In this document: positions 10,236-21,109 of the stretch, piece by piece | Layout: every line of letters begins with the position of its first letter | How positions within the stretch are numbered: position 1 is the first letter of the stretch | Assembly (NCBI GenBank): GCA_015680685.1 | Contig: MNCI01027521.1 | Span: 87,109 to 132,999, forward strand | Length of the DNA stretch: 45,891 nt | Reading direction: 5' to 3' | From: Gnetum montanum | Taxonomy: Eukaryota > Streptophyta > Gnetopsida > Gnetales > Gnetaceae | The notes under the pieces: model-generated | What the model was told of the DNA's origin: nothing | Database searches by the model: none | What the model saw: the letters and a program-made list of their open reading frames with translations, nothing else | Program-made: the position numbers and the translations under genes

Positions 10236-11819
10236 CTGTGATGAAAACAAAAGATTAAACATTGCTGTGATCCGCATGTGTATAAATAAACTCAATTTAG
10301 TAATTTTTTTTGAAAAACCCATTGCTCATCAATCATTTGCAATATTTCAAAGATTTTTAGTCCTTTAAAGAAAAAGAAAATGCTTCCACAATATATCTTT
10401 CATTTTTCTGTCAATAAAAGAAAAATAATTCTACATTGAACATTGCAAGCACGGTAGTAATTAAACAGTGGTATAATCCATAGTGGAACCAATAGTACAA
10501 TGCATTAAATTATAATTATTAGAAGCTGTCCCTATTAAACTCCAAGATTTCAGGCAGATTTGTACACGCACGAGGTTGGCACCAAAATAAAAAGAAAAAA
10601 TGTATGCGGCCCCACTTAAATAATAGGCTGATCAGCCCATATACAACGTTTAGAAAACTGGGGCACTATCCCTAGGTACACCCATCTGTGCCTACCATAC
10701 TAGAGCTAATTCAAGGGGCTGAAAGACGATACCAAAAAGTGACCATACCTAAGGGAACTGAGGATGTAGACACATAAAATATAAACTACATAAAACACAA
10801 TGTAAATATAATGATATTGGGGAAGGAATCACCATTTTTTCTCAAAAGCCAGAATTTGCATACCACATATCCATAAATATAGAATGCATAAAACAAAATA
10901 TATAAAGCGTGTCACTTACATATTGTTTGTCTTCCCTAGCATTATTAGTACCTGTAATTATTGCTCTTTTTGCTTATTAATAATAGTTTGGCGTCTTTAA
11001 TAGTGATAATTCCATTTAGTCACATGTATATTTTAATGGGTGTTTGTTTCTTATTCCCAATGTTTCATTCTTATATATATAAATACTTTCAAATCTATTC
11101 TCTATATTAGTAGTGAGATTTTAGTAGTTAATTTACGGCCTTGAAAGTTTCATTATTATATTTACAAATAGCTTCAATATGTTTTTTGTTCTAAAATTAA
11201 AAGGAAGTTAGAATTCAAAGTCCCACCTTTAGAGAGTCAAATTTCTTACTTTCAAAATTCTTTAGGGTCTACATATAATTGTTATGAAAGTCAGAAGAAA
11301 TAGCAATGTCTTAAGCTAGAGGACTGGGTTTGTATGCTTCATTTAGATGCATTCCTTAGTGACAACAATCCTTTTGTTGGTACAGGATATTGAAAATTAC
11401 TTTCCATGTGTTGGTTCTGAAATTGGTTCCATACCAATTTCAAGCAACTTCGACCAAAGTTTACACCAATTTTACTGGAAATCACTTTTGGTGACAGTCC
11501 AGATACCTGTGCATACTTCAGCAGTGATAGCAACGGCAAAACTCCCTAATCTATATAATTTCTATTTTGAATAAAATGTATAAACATGACTTTCTTGAAC
11601 AACACTATTTTTTATGAAAATTAGTATACAGGGACATTCATGAACATCTTTCAGGGAGAGGAACTATATCGCCTATTTGATTTTGTTTTGGCTAATTAAT
11701 GCATGCAATCACATATATCATATAAATTTTGAAACTTAAAGCTTTAAACAATTATTTGCCGGTTAAACTCAAAAACAGAATAAAAATGATAAAAGAAATA
11801 ACATTTACATAAATATCTG
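10236..11819. other. ABCA intron sequence, no gene
   Basis: AT-rich sequence 5' of the 43-nt exon. No LINE blocks, exons or RNA genes are visible. Short ORFs overlapping at 11339-11574 on opposite strands are unremarkable. Confidence 0.65.
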
Positions 11820-12142
11820 TTTCACAAGGTATCAAAGCTAGAAAGTATCTTTTTATATCTTCTTTCTGTATTCAAAATGTTTCTATGGTTACAACCTTCC
11901 ATTTTCTGTCTCTTTCAGCTAGTACCCTCTTTTTAGTTGATAATGTTTACTGATAGGTGGTTGAGAAGAGGTAGGAATCCAACCATAAGACAGTTCCTTC
12001 ACCAGGAGTTCTCTTTACATAATCCTCATGAATGATTCTGATACATGTCGCATAAGCTTTCATATCTTGATAAAGACAATTTGGGACTTTAACAAAATTG
12101 TTATCAACCACTTTACGTCTCCAACCAAGTCCGTAGGAACAA

Positions 12143-13390
12143 TCAAATTTCCTGCAGTAGATTCTTTACTTGTAACTTAAGTGCAGTTTCACAGTCCTTT
12201 AACTTAATTATAATCCAATTGAAATGACCTCGATAAATTTTCTCAAATGATTCAAACAAACATTTTTGAATAAAGGAATGAATTGCATTTATTTTAGATA
12301 AACACCATTCCTCCACGAAATTCTCCTTATCCATAAAATGATTAGCAAGCAAAGGTATTTGCAACTACATTTTTCCTCTATGTTACGAAAGCCTTAAACT
12401 AAAAAATGTGGAGGAATCCCGAATTCCAAAATTTGCTACAAGGAATACACAGCTTCTATCATCTTATGCATCTCCTACATCATCGTGTTCCAATAAAAAT
12501 TGATCTTGGCCCATCGGTCCCAAAAGAATCGAATTAGAGGAATAACTCTTGAAACCAACTCTTGAACTGCTTCATTGCTCCATTGAGATTTCTCCAATTA
12601 AAGAATCTTGGTTTCAGCCAGAATCAATTTTCTCTGAAGCTCTTCCTTTACTTTTTGGGATTCCTGTTGTTTCTGTTGTAGAATTCTAATTTGATCTTGA
12701 AGATTTCTTGATCTTTGTTCAAGACAATTTGATTGATTTGTTGGAGACCTTTCATAGTGACGTTCTAAATTTTAATAAACATATCTTGCATTTTACCAGA
12801 AAAGGAATTGGTTCGAATGATTTAGACTAGGAGCATTAATATAAACCCTTGTATCCTGTTCTTACTTTTCTTTTATAACAATTTGACGTGACTGAGTCCT
12901 TAGAACCAAAGAAGACACCTTTTGAACATTGCATTCCAAAACCCATCCTGACTTAGAATTATACCTTAGAACTATAACTGGAATTTTGAATTTGCAGTAA
13001 TGCAACAACTGCGGATCCAAAAGAGGGAAAGTACAACATGAATGAAACTTGACAGCCTGTTTAGGTCTTGATGTCCCTACCTTCCTTCTTTTGTAGGTTC
13101 TGAGGATAGTCTGTTTTGGTTTCCCATTCATTTTTCTTTTTCTGATATTGGTCTTGGTTGTTCCTACAGATGCAATAGGTGAAAGCCAACCTAACCCAAG
13201 ATCTTTACTGACCATACATTGGCTAGTTATATCTTCTATTTCCTGTTCAACCTAAACAACCGCCAATAGAACCGGCTTAGTAGTTACAACATCAAGATTT
13301 TGTCCTAACATCTGATTCCTATGTTTTATGGCTAGAACAAACATGAAAATATAGAAAAGTTCAAGAATAGAGATTTCGAAACGCTCAATC
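12143..13390 (-). pseudogene. unidentified protein-coding remnant, possibly an old retroelement
   Basis: Two minus-strand frames (12143-12364, 73 codons; 12862-13215, 117 codons), with coding-like sequence between and upstream of them, interrupted by stops. The upstream frame is Lys/Arg-rich (KRKMNGKPKQTILRTYKRRK) and the region between is rich in Asn, Lys and Gln, as in a helical protein. Local base composition differs from the flanks. I do not recognise protease, RT, movement-protein or integrase motifs, so no family is assigned. It could be part of a decayed LTR or pararetrovirus-like element, or just AT-rich sequence with chance frames. Confidence 0.3.
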
Positions 13391-13755
13391 CAACAGTCAA
13401 TCTCCTTTTCTCTTCAATTTCAGAAATCTACCTTTGTGATCTTGACTGGAACTCAAACTTATTTTGATTCGTCTCCTGAATATCTTATGCTTCATGCATT
13501 TCAAGAGCATGAAGCAAAATTGAATAAAATATCATTTAAGAAGGTCTACTAGCCTTTGCCAGAGTGATGAGTGATGGAGGTCATGAGTCCATGGCATATA
13601 ATCACAACTACTCTTACTAGTGTCCATCAACAGAAAATCAAGACTAGCATCTAAGCATATTTACTTAGAAGCATTTATATTCTTTTATTTTGGCTGCAAA
13701 AAAATCCACAAAACAAATATTAAATGTTTGATCATGCATTTTTACTTAATTCACA

Positions 13756-14417
13756 TAAAATAAATCTATATGAATTGAATTATGATTAAACTCCCTTTGA
13801 AGCCTAGGCCAAGTAATTTCACCTAATCTCACAACTAGTAAGCAAATGACATGATAGATTTGTTTGTTGTATCTTGTTTAAGGCATGTACTATCTTTTAA
13901 CAACTTAAATAATCCTTAAAAAATATTTATCTTCGTACTTTGAATAGACTATCATCATCTAGGTGCCTTTATGCTGTCTATGATAGGGTGATCATTAGCG
14001 TACATGAAGGATTGGACAATGATTTATTATGGTCGGCTGACTACCTAATGTCATAGTCCTGAATATATATTTTTACCACGCATGTAGGTAGCAAATGTCT
14101 TGGCATATCCCTTGGATTCAACTATGTGACTTGCAAGTTACAATCCACATGCTTTAACCAAGTGAGCAATGCCTCAATGAATAGATGAATTGCATTATTT
14201 ACTTTTCATGTATCTTGCCTTGGAAGTGATGATCAAAATCCCTATCCAACCCTACACATACAAAAGCTTACTTAGGCTAATAAAAATCTTGAGTTATTGA
14301 ACCCAACGATATTAAGCTACACAACACTTGAAGGTTTTTAATGAAGTAGGTACCATTTATATGTCTGTTCCCATTTCATGTACAATCCCCTATCACCAGT
14401 CTAGAGATATATACATA
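13756..14417 (+). repeat. R1 repeat, copy 1, first part
   Basis: Noncoding dispersed repeat shared with 18380-19140 and 42065-42900. Shared blocks include gaattatgattaaactccct / aagcctaggccaagtaattt, attatttacttttcatgtat, cttaatatcttgag-type sequence and tttttaatgaagtaggtacc. It is interrupted by LINE D at about 14418 and resumes at about 17841. Confidence 0.8.
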
Positions 14418-14557
14418 TTTTTTGAGACAATGTTCGGGATTATATTATTGGAAATTAAATACAAGAGATATTACAAAATTCGGGTCAACGACATTGGCCC
14501 AGATCTCATCCACCAGCTGGGCCTAGGCCGCTTTCGCCAATAGGGCTTGCTGCCAGA

Positions 14558-15900
14558 TTAGCTAAAGTATGTATCCTTGATCGTTCCAGACAGAATGTTT
14601 AGGGTTTGTGCCACTCTACTCTTCACTTGTGCATCCACATTTAGAAAATGGGCTATTGACTTAGCCCGGTTAATTACTAGTCCAAGCTCGTCCACCATCC
14701 AAGAGAGTGCCAAATTGATGCCATTTGCTTGTGGGATCCCAACGCAACTGATCAGCATTGTGTCATCAATGTCATGCTTAGCCAAACATCCTACCCCTAC
14801 AATTTCCAAGCCCCCAATGCCCACTGCTTTGCAATAGAATTGTAGAAGATCCATAGCAACAATGAAAAGTAACGACGAGAGNNNNNNNNNNNNNNNNNNN
14901 NNNNNNNNCAACCCCCCCCCCCCCCTCTCCCCACATCGAAGGAAAAGCCAGCAGATGATTGTAAATGGATGCAGAGTTGGATAAAGCGTAGGTCAAATCC
15001 TTTTTTCTGCATCATGACGACCAAGGCCTCCCAGCTTCAGGATTTGACCTTGTACAAACCTTGTTTGGTTGACCCCTACTAGTTTGGGCATTAACGGAGC
15101 TAGCCTATGTACAATCATCTTGGAGAACATCCAAATCAAGATGTTGCAAACCCCGATAGGTCGAAAATGCTCTAGGAGATACACATCCGCACACTTGGGG
15201 ATGCACACAATTTGGGAACAGTTAAGCTCCCGACAAACCTGTTTCTTGGCCAACATTACATTGAAGGCGTCTAGAATGTTGGGCCCCACAATATCCAAGA
15301 AGGTCTTGAAAAATTCAAGGCTCCAACCATTTGGTCTTGGTGCCTTTCCTCCTAGCATATCACTGATTGTTGTTGTTAGTTCCTGCCAAGAAAATGGGGC
15401 TAGCAGTCTAATGTTATCCTCCTCATTTAGCACCTGTGCAACTCGAACCGAAATGGGCTTTGTGGGTTGCTTTGCCCAAATCGTCTCCCAATAGTGTATC
15501 AGCTCTCTCGCTACACCCTATGGCTCATCAATTATCCCTTCCCCAGTGGTAATCAATCTATGAGGTTGGCTCCATCCACATGTTTTCGCGGCAGCAAAGA
15601 AGAATTTCGTCTACCTATCCTCCTCATGGAGCCATCTAATTCGTGACCGTTGCTTTAAATATGTTTCCTCCTCCAAGTCAAGGGCCTATAGTTGTATCAG
15701 GATATTCTGCTCTTCTTCATGCAGATCCTCCCAAGCCTCCTGCCAGGATTGAATCTAAGTCAACTTGTCCTGAAGTATCATGCGGCCCATTCAAAACGAG
15801 AATTTGTCCTCCATAGGTAAGGAGCAAATAGCCCATTTCAAACGAAGAAATCCTTCTTTAAGGAAGTTCCTGGGGTCTCCCTGGCCCTGTCTATAGTATG
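14558..15900 (-). pseudogene. LINE D reverse transcriptase remnant
   Basis: Same frame as the endonuclease. Visible blocks: LEEETYLKQRSRIRWLHEED, HYWETIWAKQP, LLAPFSWQELTTTISDM, NGWSLEFFKTFLDIVGPNIL, CIPKCADVYLLEHFRPIGVC and LMPKLVGVNQTRFVQGQ. Then about 110 nt covering motif A (KLDITKAYDT in copy J) are absent. The YADD box reads DIDD (AKHDIDDTMLIS). The N gap interrupts the palm. The copy is inactive. Confidence 0.85.
14882..14908. other. assembly gap (27 N)
   Basis: A run of 27 N followed by a poly-C tract inside the LINE D RT region. Single Ns also occur at 17107 and 36477, both next to G or C homopolymers, suggesting local sequencing failure. Confidence 0.99.
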
Positions 15901-15989
15901 CCCATATGTCCTCAACTAATGGCCTTAGCCAAGGCTTGTGCAACCAAGTTGCCTCGAATCGAAATAGTCAAGGTGTCCAACCTCACTCA

Positions 15990-16650
15990 GGCCCAAGGGA
16001 ACAAATTAGTGAGCGGTGGTCTGAGGCCACCTGTTCCTGTCCCATAACTCACACAACCAGCCGTAGGAGGTTTGAACTGATGCAAACCCGATCAATTCTG
16101 GAAATGACGTGGTCGGGCCCTTTTCGCCTATTGCTCCATGTGAATTGGCAATTCTCAATGGGCAGATCCACCAACGAGTGCGCCACTAGGAAATCTTGAA
16201 ACTCCTGGACGCCCGGAGGGGAGCAACCAACACCAGATTTTTCCCATAGGTGTAACCATTGGTTGAAGTCACCCACAACCAACCACGCAAGGCGGTCCTG
16301 CACCAACATCACCACGCACTCCAATTCATGTATTCTCTACTCCCACACCTAAGGCCCATAAAAGTTGGTTAGCCATATGCCCCAAGAGGGGATATGGACT
16401 ATCAAAGCCCATTGTGAAGAGTCCACCAGCATCATGTCACATCGGGCAAGGATAGCCAAACCCCCCGCCCGACCCACACAGGGGCGCAGGTGAACTTTCG
16501 AGCCCTCCCAGATGAGATGGCTGGACTCTGCCTCCTGTAGCTTAGTCTCTTGTAGGCATACAATGTCACAATCCTCATCATGAACTATCCATCTCAAGGT
16601 ATTTCTTCTATAGTGTGTACCCTATCCCCTACAATTCCAGTTGAAGATCT
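15990..16650 (-). pseudogene. LINE D APE-type endonuclease domain
   Basis: One reading frame, broken by two nearby stops around 16325-16350, carries the endonuclease motifs in order: CLQETKL (catalytic Glu), GLAILAR, W-LTNFYGP, LVVGDFNQW (GDFN), FTWSN and ISRIDRV. In L1-type LINEs this domain nicks target DNA to prime reverse transcription. This is the only endonuclease visible in the window, and it shares its frame with the RT that follows. Confidence 0.85.
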
Positions 16651-16969
16651 TCATGTGTGACCAAACGAGCGGTGTTAGTAGACCTCCCAAAGGGTCTACT
16701 ACAATCCCATGTCAATATTTCATTGTGTAAGTTTAGCCCTTGCCAAACTCTTGCATGGGCGGCCAAGACGACCCCCCCCCCCCCCCCTCCCCATGTGCAA
16801 CCGGGCTACAACTTGAATCCCCTGATCACGGACCCACCTCCATGAGCTTACGGGACATGGTGCTCCCCCTAACCACGTTGACCCATTTGCCCAAGGGGGA
16901 GGAGGGGGGAGCACAATCCCAGGGACCGTTGGTTCAACAAATGACGATGAGGCAAGGGGTGTGCCAATG

Positions 16970-17847
16970 TCAGTGTCCTACCCTTGTTGTGGGGAAGAGC
17001 AGGGGGATTGTGAGAGTTGTCGTGGGGAGGGGCATGGGGAGGTCTACAAGATTGCCCTTGAGGGGGAGGGGGGTAGGGGAGGAGGGGGGGGTGGGGTGGG
17101 GGGGGGNTGGTTGTGGCAGCTTCAGTCGCCCCTTACACCTAACCATCATCCAACCCCCATCCTCAACTAACTTACGAGTTTGATCCCACTTCAGCTTTGT
17201 TCCGTCCGCCCAAAATCGACACTCTGCTTTGCAGTGGCTGAGTTTCCCACAGCAGGAGCAGCCTTTACCGCTTCCCTCATGGGCATGAGGAAACTTCTCC
17301 CTGAATGACTCTTCCTCCAAATTCTCAAATTCTGCTTGAAGGCATTCCTCCCCACTCGAGAGCTCCAGCACAATTTCCCTAATGAGGTCTTTCAAAGAGA
17401 GATTTGTCCAAACGTAGAAACGGGCGAACCCCATCGTCGAATCAGCTTTCCTTTACCCATCGTCAAATCAGCTCCAGCCAAGGGTAGGCGCCAGAGGACA
17501 TGAAACGCCTGATGAGACTTCGTTGCATGGTCCTAACCCCCTCCGCCGATGGCCCATTGATGCAGAGGCGTATGATACCATCGACGCGGGAGTGTTCTTC
17601 AATCCTCCCACTAGATATTTCGGAGTCCCCCCCAACACAACCTCCTCCGATCTCAGCATGGCCCATCTCCCTGAGACCTGCCAACATCTCCTCGTGGCCA
17701 TGTCCTCCGTGCACTTTCCCTATTCCGCACACTAGCTCCGCAATGTGCTCCTTACACACTCCTTGCTCCTCGTTCACTCCGTCTTCGTTCGCTCTGCCCT
17801 CATTCCCTCCACCTTCGTTTGCTCCACTTCCCATATTTGTGCTATAA
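16970..17847 (-). pseudogene. LINE D ORF1: N-terminal motif and CCHC zinc knuckle, DUF4283 deleted
   Basis: The start frame opens MGSGANEGGGNEGRANEDGV and reaches GVRTMQRSLIRRFMSSGAYP followed by LELI, as in copies A and E. The sequence then jumps from LELI almost straight to MGFARFYVW, the segment that follows DUF4283 in copy A, so about 330 nt are missing. The last part has a CCHC knuckle, CSCCGKLSHCKAEC (Cx2Cx4Hx4C), a nucleic-acid-binding motif of plant L1 ORF1, then basic and Pro-rich sequence ending in a G/C homopolymer region with an N at 17107. Confidence 0.75.
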
Positions 17848-18300
17848 GCTAAAGTCCAAAAATGATAGTGAGCCAAGCTTTGTTTATTTAGTGTAACATA
17901 CAAAGAAAATCCAACAAATGTCTGGATGGTGATCAGATTATAAATTTAAACGGCATTCAATGTGAATCTAGCCCCACAATGCATGTGCAAAGTTGTTGAA
18001 GCCTATATATTTTTTATCATTATCAATTATACTAAAAGATAATATATTATGAGATTAGAAATATACCAAACCACATTCATTGGTACTGCTTGCAAAACAA
18101 ACCTGAAACAAGCAAGTCATGCAGTTGTTTATTAATTTCAGATTTATTTTTAAAAAAAAAAGGAATGACAGCCAGCATCCTTTGCTATGCATCTCCTTAT
18201 GGTGTTATAGTATTTGAGAAAAATATAAGGCAAGCGGATGCACTCTGATCAACCCACTGTTACAATTAATTGAGCAGTTGTTAGTTGTTAGTGGTGAGTC
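17841..18300 (+). repeat. R1 repeat, copy 1, second part
   Basis: Continues R1 after LINE D: gctataagctaaagtccaaa / aatgatagtgagccaagc aligns with gtcaagcccaaaactaatga / taagtcaagcc in copy 2 and with gtgtagcccaaaatgatggt in copy 3. Other shared blocks are cctatatattttttat and accacattcattggtactgc / ttgcaaaac. Confidence 0.8.
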
Positions 18301-18379
18301 TAGCCTTGACCCTTAGCATTAGAAAAGAATTTTTGAATGTTTTTGTAGTCAATCCTATAGTTTGAGGAATTATACACAC

Positions 18380-19140
18380 CAAAAGGAACATATGATTTAT
18401 GATTACAAGCCCTTTGAATCCTAGGATAAGCAATTTCATCCAATCTCATACCATCTTTGAAGCCTGTGCCATTATTTTTAGGAACCTGCTAGATAATTTA
18501 TTAATAACATATTCATTCACATACCTTGAATGGGTGGGTTTCATTATTTACTTTTCATGCATCTTGACCTGAAAGTGGATATCAACACTATCCAATCCTA
18601 CCCACCCATACATGAGCTTACATAGGCTTAATATCTTGAGCAATTGGACCTAAGTGAGTTCAGTTGTATAACATCCATAGGTTTTCAATAAAGCAAGCAT
18701 CATTCATGAAGTGTATACTCATCTTAGGTACAACGCTTGGTCACCTATCTTGGTGGTATATGAAGGTCAAGCCCAAAACTAATGATAAGTCAAGCCTTGT
18801 TTGTTCAACATAGAATACAAAGAAAACCTAGTTCATGTCCAAATGTTAATTGGATTATAGAGTTGATGGTCTTCAATAAGGAAATGCAACCCCACATGGT
18901 ATACGCAAAGTTATTTAAGTATATATATTTTTATATCACTAACCATTCTATCAAGCTTTTATGGAATAAATAATCTGGTTTGAGAAAGATGTTTACAAAG
19001 CAAACTTGAAAAAGGTGAGTTGAACAATTTGTTCTTACCTTCAAAATTATCATGAGAAAGGAAATGATCATGGGCATCTTGTGCTGTGCATTTCTTTTTA
19101 AGTGTTAGAATATTTGAAAACATATGATGTAATGTGCATT
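18380..19140 (+). repeat. R1 repeat, copy 2
   Basis: Second copy, directly following copy 1 in the same orientation. It runs from tatgattacaagccctttga through cataccttgaatgggtgggt, acataggcttaatatcttga and ataagtcaagccttgtttgt to the poly-A-bordered end near gaaaacatatgatg. No ORF of note. Confidence 0.8.
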
Positions 19141-19719
19141 ATAATTAACCTACTACTATAACTAGTTTAGCTATACATTTATAATATATATCTATTATTT
19201 GGCCGAGAGAATCTTATATATTTTACAAATTAATAAAATCTCAAATTGATTCATTGAGAATTGATATTCATATTGAAAACCAAAATCAAAACGATTGTAA
19301 AATGATGGACTTTCCATCGCATTTTTCTCCATCGTGGGATCTTATGTGGTGCATGACATGAGGGCGACAAAATACACTCCCCCCTCCCCCCATCGCGTGA
19401 GACGTATTGGCCTCTCGGCCAAAATAAGTTCAGCACACGAATAAATGTTAGCGTAACAATACATTGATTATGGTGGCCATAACCAGACAGCCACCATCCA
19501 TACTCCAACCAACAAAGCCTAAGCTTATAGCATGGACATCAATCTCTCTTGCATAGTATGACATTAGTTGCCAAATAACACAGCCATTATAAGCAACTAC
19601 GAGGCAGTCATACTCAATATAAGCATATAACCCACTTGTAATGCATGATAAATTATTTTTATATCACGATTAGCATTTCAGCCATCAATAACCATTGAAT
19701 AAACTTTCAACCAAAACTA
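19141..19719. other. ABCA intron sequence, no gene
   Basis: AT-rich sequence with a short GC-richer patch near 19300-19400 that includes a C run. An 85-codon minus-strand frame (19251-19508) has no recognisable content. Confidence 0.6.
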
Positions 19720-20025
19720 TTTTTTTTTCTGAGAAGAATTCAGGGCTTTCTATTATAAACAGTTTGCAATGGCGTATGTACAAGAGTGGATAATTAGGAG
19801 GGGAGAAGAACCCCCTCCAGAAACGATACACATGGGGGTAAAAAAACCCCTCGACACCATCAGGGACGATAAAAACCCCAGATCAACAAAACAGGAAAAG
19901 TCCTCAGGCCAAAAGTCCCCCAGAAGCAAGAACCAAACCCTAAAGCCTATGCAATGCCCCCTTCCAACACCAAACGTGGACAAAGTTCGCACCCAGCAAT
20001 CAATCTACAAAGAATCAGTTTAAGG
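19720..20025 (-). mobile_element. LINE copy C: short 3' end of the same LINE family
   Basis: Starts with a 9-T run (19720-19729; the poly-A tail on the minus strand) followed by the reversed family terminus ctgagaagaatt. The interior (tgtacaagagtggataatta..gggagaag..accccc) matches the LINE I 3' UTR at 28850-28900. Only the last ~300 bp were inserted, typical of severe 5' truncation. The frames across it are antisense shadows. Confidence 0.75.
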
Positions 20026-20641
20026 AACACTGTATTTCCAGATGGGATAAATGTGCAACAACCCCTGAGATTTCTAATGGAATTTTATATTAAGGGGAAA
20101 TAACGTAACATCCCACGTACTATCTTAGAATAACTAAACTAAACATTGGTGTTGAAATTTGATATCATCTTTATAGGTTTTATGACGTAATCATCTCAAC
20201 TGACACTATCAGAAGTGTTCTCAGCTAAGACGTTTGAAAGCAAGCTTGAATGCAAGTTCTCATTCCAAAATATGATGCTTATTTTATGCTTTATCATATA
20301 ATTTATCTGAATTGTTTTTAGTTAATTACAGGTGTATTTGTATCCTTTGAACATTTTGTTAGCAATGCAAAATCTAACATGACATGATTAGAAGCTTAAG
20401 AGAATTCAGATATTTGAGTTCCATTTTAAAATGGGCACCAAGCAGTCATGCAGTTTGTGGTTCCTCCTAAATCATATTAGTAGACATGAATGTAGGATAG
20501 CAAACTAGGAAATATTCTAAATAATAAAACTAGAAAACTAAAAGAGAAAATGACAATGATAACATCAATACTAATTTTTATAAAAAACTGCAACGATGCC
20601 CAAGATGATTTTTAACCTTATAAGAATTGAAGCTTAATTAC

Positions 20642-20822
20642 CAATAAAGTTTAAATCGAGTTGACAGCAGTGCCAATATCTGCATCATTATAAGGCTCCT
20701 TTCACTGTTAACAATCCTTGATGACCTGTTACCAAGCAGTGCCTCACTTTCAGTTGCAGTTTCATCGACTCTTATTTTGCCATATAAATGTTCAAGAGAT
20801 GATGCTTCATCCTCACCCTCAT
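20642..20822 (-). CDS. ABCA exon: NBD1-TMD2 linker and start of TMD2
   Basis: 181 nt; acceptor tttatacag before ATGAGG, donor CTTTATTG before GTAATT. It begins with an acidic linker (DEGEDEASSLEHLYG) followed by a Ser/Glu-rich stretch, then SLIMMQILALLSTRFKLYW. The last part is the cytoplasmic entry helix of TMD2 (typically QxxALLxKRFxxxxR). The terminal TG joins the next exon's first G to make TGG, giving KLYW-RNSIATI. Linkers of this kind are low-complexity and poorly conserved in the family, so the linker itself says little about function. Confidence 0.85.
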
Positions 20823-21109
20823 CTGTATAAATTGTGGAAAATGAATAATGATAAAAATTCAGCAACATCGAAAATGTAATTTATTGTTAAGATGGAGGGA
20901 AAAAAATCCATTAAGCAACTAGTTTAAGGAATACATAAGCACATTTAACTTTTCTTTTCTAAAAGCAAGTATTCAAACTTTATTGTATGCTATATATTTA
21001 AATGCATATGCAACTTTTATGGAAAAAACATCCGACCTGAGCTTCAGGAGCCAACTGTAACCACTTGCTGAATGAAGTTCCAGTTAATGGCATTTTAATA
21101 AAAATTTAA

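Larger units (their letters stand above)
14418..17840 (-). mobile_element. LINE copy D: internally deleted L1-like element nested in R1
   Basis: Runs on the minus strand from ORF1 (5' end near 17840) to the family 3' end (cccgaacattgtctcaaaaa, reversed at 14418-14440). It holds ORF1 with the CCHC knuckle, APE endonuclease and part of RT. Three losses are visible relative to the other copies: the DUF4283 core of ORF1, a roughly 110-nt RT piece including motif A, and everything from after RT (zinc finger, module X, coiled coil, C-term), so RT joins the 3' UTR directly near 14560. It is inserted in R1 copy 1, whose halves flank it. A 27-N gap lies at 14882-14908. Confidence 0.85.
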
